Positions 5,549-8,029 of a stretch of DNA of 8,029 nt are shown here, one piece after another. The notes under the pieces were generated by a model, which saw nothing but the letters and a program-made list of their open reading frames with translations, had not been told where the DNA came from and did not search any database. The stretch spans positions 1-8,029 of the forward strand of contig CALFBL010000341.1 of assembly GCA_937951695.1 (NCBI GenBank), given 5' to 3'. Positions within the stretch are counted from its first letter, which is position 1. The number at the start of each line of letters is the position of its first letter. A program made the position numbers and the translations under genes. This DNA is from an uncultured Granulosicoccaceae bacterium (GTDB lineage: Bacteria; Pseudomonadota; Gammaproteobacteria; Granulosicoccales; Granulosicoccaceae).

Positions 5549-6826
5549 ACGATTAAGAAAAACCACTTCGGAGGGAACCAGCTCTGTCCGAATTCGTTGC
5601 CCAACCAAAGAATCGTCTGAGGGGTCAATGCGTTCAAATCCGGGTGCGTCAGAGCCTCCCACGCCGACCCAAACATTGCCGTTAGGACCCACTGCCAAGG
5701 TGGTCACACTGACGTCTTCAAACGCTGGCAAGGCGCTCGGCGCGAATACGCCCGTGGTCGGGTTGAAGCTGCGCACCGAGAACGATTGTCCAAACGTGTC
5801 CTCGTCCAATGTGAACGTGGAGAAGTACCCGACTTCGGCCGAGACGATTACGGCTTCACTGAAAAATACCGCTTGAAAATCCTCCGCACTGGTGTCGCCG
5901 GTGTTCAATTCATTGTCGTCAATGAGCGTCTCAATACTGAAGTCAGTCACGTCAACAGCTACTAGCCCTCCAGACAGCCGATCAACCGGGCTAATCGAGG
6001 TGTTGAAGGTATCGCCTTGGGCGCTTACGATTAAATCGTTGGTCGCTTCATTGAAAAACATTCCGCTTGCATTGTTAATCGGTAACACGATTCCGTTTAG
6101 CCCTTCTGCGTTCGATGAGCCAGTGACGATTTCGGTATCGGTGTTGACATCGAATACCGCAATAACACTAGGTAAGGTGGCGGAGAAATTCTGTAAGCGT
6201 AACTGCAGGATGAACAGTTTGTCATCGACAATCACTAGCTCAGTCGCCTCAGTGGCGCCATCGGTGTCGTAGGCCGAAAGATCCAGTGTACCGAGAAAAA
6301 ATTCGCTTTCCGTTGTTGCAGAAGGATTAACGATCCAGACGTTCGTGGTGCCGAAGCGGGATACGTAGGCTTTGGTCTCATTTAAAAACACCACATCTTG
6401 GGGATTGGCTGATGCGGCCTCATCTGCCAGTACCGAAAACTGGAAAATTGTATCGAGTGATTCAGATTCGAATCGCGTCAATGAATCCTGGTTGAACCGG
6501 CCAATGGCATAGGCGTCATTTCCGTCAGTAGCCACTCGAATGTCAGACAGGCCCGCCGGTGTGCAGCCGCTGAGTTCAGGTTGCTCGGACACTGCTACTC
6601 GCTCTAGCCTTCCAGCACTAAAATCGGCAGCGCTGGTCGAGGCAAATGCAAACGCGGGGGCGTCCTCGACCGATGGCGTCGCAGCGGCGTCGGCTGCTTC
6701 ACAAGTAACCATACCGTTGTCGTCGTTGGAGCTACAGGCGCTAAGCGCTGTTACCAGGATGACACTGGTGACTAGCTTACCCAGTGAAGGTTTGTTTCCT
6801 ATAAATGATTTTTTTCTAACGAACAT
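5546..6826 (-). CDS. Outer-membrane lipoprotein with beta-propeller-like repeats (possible TonB-receptor partner)
   Basis: A 426-residue protein with a clear lipoprotein signal: basic n-region FVRKKSF, hydrophobic core LVTSVILVTA and lipobox LSAC with Cys31. Ser follows the Cys, compatible with outer-membrane sorting. After a linker rich in Ala, Asp and Ser come about six units of the YVTN/YncE-like propeller type: DIRVATDGNDAYAIGRF, PQDVVFLNETKAYVSRFG, ATELVIVDDKLFILQL, GMFFNEATNDLIVSAQG, DFQAVFFSEAVIVSAEVG and VTTLAVGPNGNVWVGVGG. Each is followed by a strand such as VIAVFDVNTDT or GLVAVDVTDFS. The final VPSEVVFLNR may close the ring. The protein is very acidic with few Lys. The ATG at 6826 precedes the signal directly; AAAGAG lies a rather distant 13 bases upstream. 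It sits 51 bp after the TonB-dependent receptor on the same strand, an arrangement like BtuB with the propeller lipoprotein BtuG. Cobalamin binding is inference; other ligands are possible. Confidence 0.8.
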   Translation of the reverse strand: MFVRKKSFIGNKPSLGKLVTSVILVTALSACSSNDDNGMVTCEAADAAATPSVEDAPAFAFASTSAADFSAGRLERVAVSEQPELSGCTPAGLSDIRVATDGNDAYAIGRFNQDSLTRFESESLDTIFQFSVLADEAASANPQDVVFLNETKAYVSRFGTTNVWIVNPSATTESEFFLGTLDLSAYDTDGATEATELVIVDDKLFILQLRLQNFSATLPSVIAVFDVNTDTEIVTGSSNAEGLNGIVLPINNASGMFFNEATNDLIVSAQGDTFNTSISPVDRLSGGLVAVDVTDFSIETLIDDNELNTGDTSAEDFQAVFFSEAVIVSAEVGYFSTFTLDEDTFGQSFSVRSFNPTTGVFAPSALPAFEDVSVTTLAVGPNGNVWVGVGGSDAPGFERIDPSDDSLVGQRIRTELVPSEVVFLNR

Positions 6827-6877
6827 GACGTAAATTTTTCTCTTTAATGTGTGAAATTTGCCTAGACGCCTAAGCAG

Positions 6878-8029
6878 TCACTGCAGGCGGTAGGAAATGC
6901 TGAGGTGCGCTGCACGCCCAGATTTAGAAAAACCGTTGAAGTCTTCAACGAATTCATCAGTAATGTTATTTAGCGTTAACGCTGCACTTAAGTTGTTGCG
7001 TTGAAACTGCGCGCCCAGACTGACGATCGTGCTGTCTTCGGCGGGAAGAAAATTGCCAAGATCAAAAAAACGATCGCGGGCAATGCTGACGTCGGCCCAC
7101 ACTTGAAAATGAGTGAGCAGATCGTAACTGGCTCTGGCGTACCCAGTGGTTGCCGATTGATTGGGTAGTTGCTTATTATTAAAGGCGGCAATGTCTGAAT
7201 CGTTGTTGGTGTCCTGACGAGTGACATTCGCTTTGAAATTTAATTGTTTCGTGGCTTGCCAGACGCCCTCTAATTCAACGCCGATGATGCTGGCGTCCCC
7301 GGTGTTGGTAAAGCGGCCGATGCCGCGCGCGTCGAATACCGCCACTATGCTGTCGCTGCGATCGCTGTAAAACACCGTTACGCTCGTGTTCAGATTATCC
7401 CGAGGTGTCCAGCTGAGACCAGCGTCAGCGTTGACTCCCCGTTCCGGTTGTAAATTGCTGTTGCCAACCAACAGCCCTTGGGTACCAAACATTTCTGTGA
7501 ACGTTGGAATGCGAAAAAAACGACCCACCGACGCTGTCCAGGAAAAATGGGCATTTTGATTAAACGTCAAACTGATTTCGGGATTGAAGGCGGTCGTGCT
7601 GTCGTTGTCATCGCCACTCAAACTGACCGCTTCAAAATCGCTGTCGTGAAACTCGGCTCGTAGGCGAGGGGTAATAATCAGCCGCTCATCGGTTGAAAAA
7701 TGTGTGTAACCCACGCCCCCAGTCAGGCTGGTTCGATCGGCCTCAACGTCGGCGTTAAGATCCAAAGCGTCTTGGGCATCAAAGCCGTCGCGACGCGCTT
7801 CAGCGGTGATGGCCCATTGCCCGGATTCGGAAAAGCGCTCGGAGAAAGTATTTAACCCAAAGACGCGTTCTTGGCTGCGAAAATCCTGCAGATGCTGACC
7901 GACCCCCACACGTATATTTACATCTGTGGGTTGAAGTCGATGGAACAAGGGGTCGAACAGGCGTTTACGCAAATTGCCACAACCATTGGTCAGCCGTGGC
8001 AAACGCTGCGTGACACTATGCGCGATGAT
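6878..8029 (-). CDS. TonB-dependent outer-membrane receptor, C-terminal beta-barrel part (5' truncated)
   Basis: This is the C-terminal part of a TonB-dependent receptor, which imports a scarce nutrient across the outer membrane using energy from TonB-ExbBD. Barrel features are clear: alternating strands throughout, FFRIPTFTEMFG then GNSNLQPERG (the usual FR.P...E.....GN..L.PE block), VFDARGIGRFTNTGDASIIG then VELEG (N.G.a.i.GvE block), LPNQSATTGYARASY and a final strand HLSISYRLQ. It ends in Gln rather than the usual terminal aromatic residue. The plug domain and TonB box are absent. The frame stays open to 8029, but receptor-like sequence is convincing only to about 7870; beyond that the same bases encode a BoxA-like fragment on the other strand, so the true receptor probably stops being represented there. 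TTG at 8002 is not a real start. VFDARGIGRF resembles what I recall of BtuB-like cobalamin receptors of marine proteobacteria, but substrate is unproven. The propeller lipoprotein follows after 51 bp. Confidence 0.85.
   Translation of the reverse strand: MIAHSVTQRLPRLTNGCGNLRKRLFDPLFHRLQPTDVNIRVGVGQHLQDFRSQERVFGLNTFSERFSESGQWAITAEARRDGFDAQDALDLNADVEADRTSLTGGVGYTHFSTDERLIITPRLRAEFHDSDFEAVSLSGDDNDSTTAFNPEISLTFNQNAHFSWTASVGRFFRIPTFTEMFGTQGLLVGNSNLQPERGVNADAGLSWTPRDNLNTSVTVFYSDRSDSIVAVFDARGIGRFTNTGDASIIGVELEGVWQATKQLNFKANVTRQDTNNDSDIAAFNNKQLPNQSATTGYARASYDLLTHFQVWADVSIARDRFFDLGNFLPAEDSTIVSLGAQFQRNNLSAALTLNNITDEFVEDFNGFSKSGRAAHLSISYRLQ
7856..8029 (+). pseudogene. boxA: C-terminal fragment of a BoxA-like benzoyl-CoA epoxidase reductase subunit
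   Basis: The plus-strand frame after TAA 7853-7855 reads, over its last 48 or so codons, TDPHTYIYICGLKSMEQGV, then EQAFTQIATTIGQPW and QTLRDTMRDD to the window edge. This is the tail of the ferredoxin-NADP-reductase-like domain of BoxA, the FAD/NADPH reductase that feeds electrons to the BoxB benzoyl-CoA 2,3-epoxidase. BoxA homologues have a (Y/F)(V/I)CGLKGMEEGV motif followed, after about 20 residues, by an ending like GR.H.ETY, which would fall just beyond the window. The N-terminal ferredoxin and flavin-binding domains are missing: upstream of about 7880 the DNA instead encodes a TonB receptor on the opposite strand. No start or ribosome site is visible. It is a broken gene or one side of a chimeric join. 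A different reductase of the same superfamily is possible, but CGLKSMEQGV favours BoxA. Confidence 0.62.

Noticed and set aside
5892..6272. Plus-strand open frame of 126 residues, with others at 5529-5876 and 6540-6833
   Set aside because: These are Ser/Thr-rich shadows of the minus-strand propeller lipoprotein, without ribosome sites or domain features.
1..8029. tRNA or rRNA genes, CRISPR arrays, insertion sequences
   Set aside because: No cloverleaf-like segments, regularly spaced repeats, transposase motifs or terminal inverted repeats were seen by eye.

Overview
The window looks like accessory DNA from a Gram-negative, aerobic, probably marine-type gammaproteobacterium. Support for this is the TonB-dependent receptor, the two lipobox-type lipoprotein signals, the moderate GC content and the aerobic aromatic/tryptophan catabolic genes. 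The taxonomic guess rests on gene style only and is not firm.

Region 1 (1-3236, plus strand) is a catabolic operon. It holds the C-terminal part of a fused ADP(NDP)-forming acyl-CoA synthetase, a CaiD-like enoyl-CoA hydratase that overlaps it by ATGA, and a kynureninase 55 bp further on. Together these suggest conversion of kynurenine to anthranilate plus CoA-linked processing of an organic acid. The real substrate of the ligase and hydratase cannot be read from sequence.

Region 2 (3317-4739) has an unknown exported protein on the minus strand, with what looks like an internally duplicated fold. It is divergent from an MTH1-like Nudix hydrolase (8-oxo-dGTP type) on the plus strand. The shared promoter region carries a perfect 7-bp inverted repeat.

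Region 3 (4766-8029, minus strand) is an outer-membrane block: a 5'-truncated TonB-dependent receptor, then a large beta-propeller-like lipoprotein, then a decayed small lipoprotein gene. The decayed gene is visible only by joining reading frames: it has an intact lipoprotein signal at 5278, two compensating frameshifts and an in-frame TGA. The receptor/propeller pair recalls the BtuB/BtuG arrangement for cobalamin uptake, by analogy only.

At the right edge (about 7856-8029, plus strand) is an unannounced fragment. It encodes the C-terminal end of a BoxA-like benzoyl-CoA epoxidase reductase, lies antisense to the open receptor frame and has no N-terminal part. Receptor and BoxA are thus both missing their 5' parts across one point. 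That indicates either a genomic rearrangement or a chimeric assembly junction. BoxA belongs to the same kind of CoA-linked aromatic catabolism suggested by the left end of the window.
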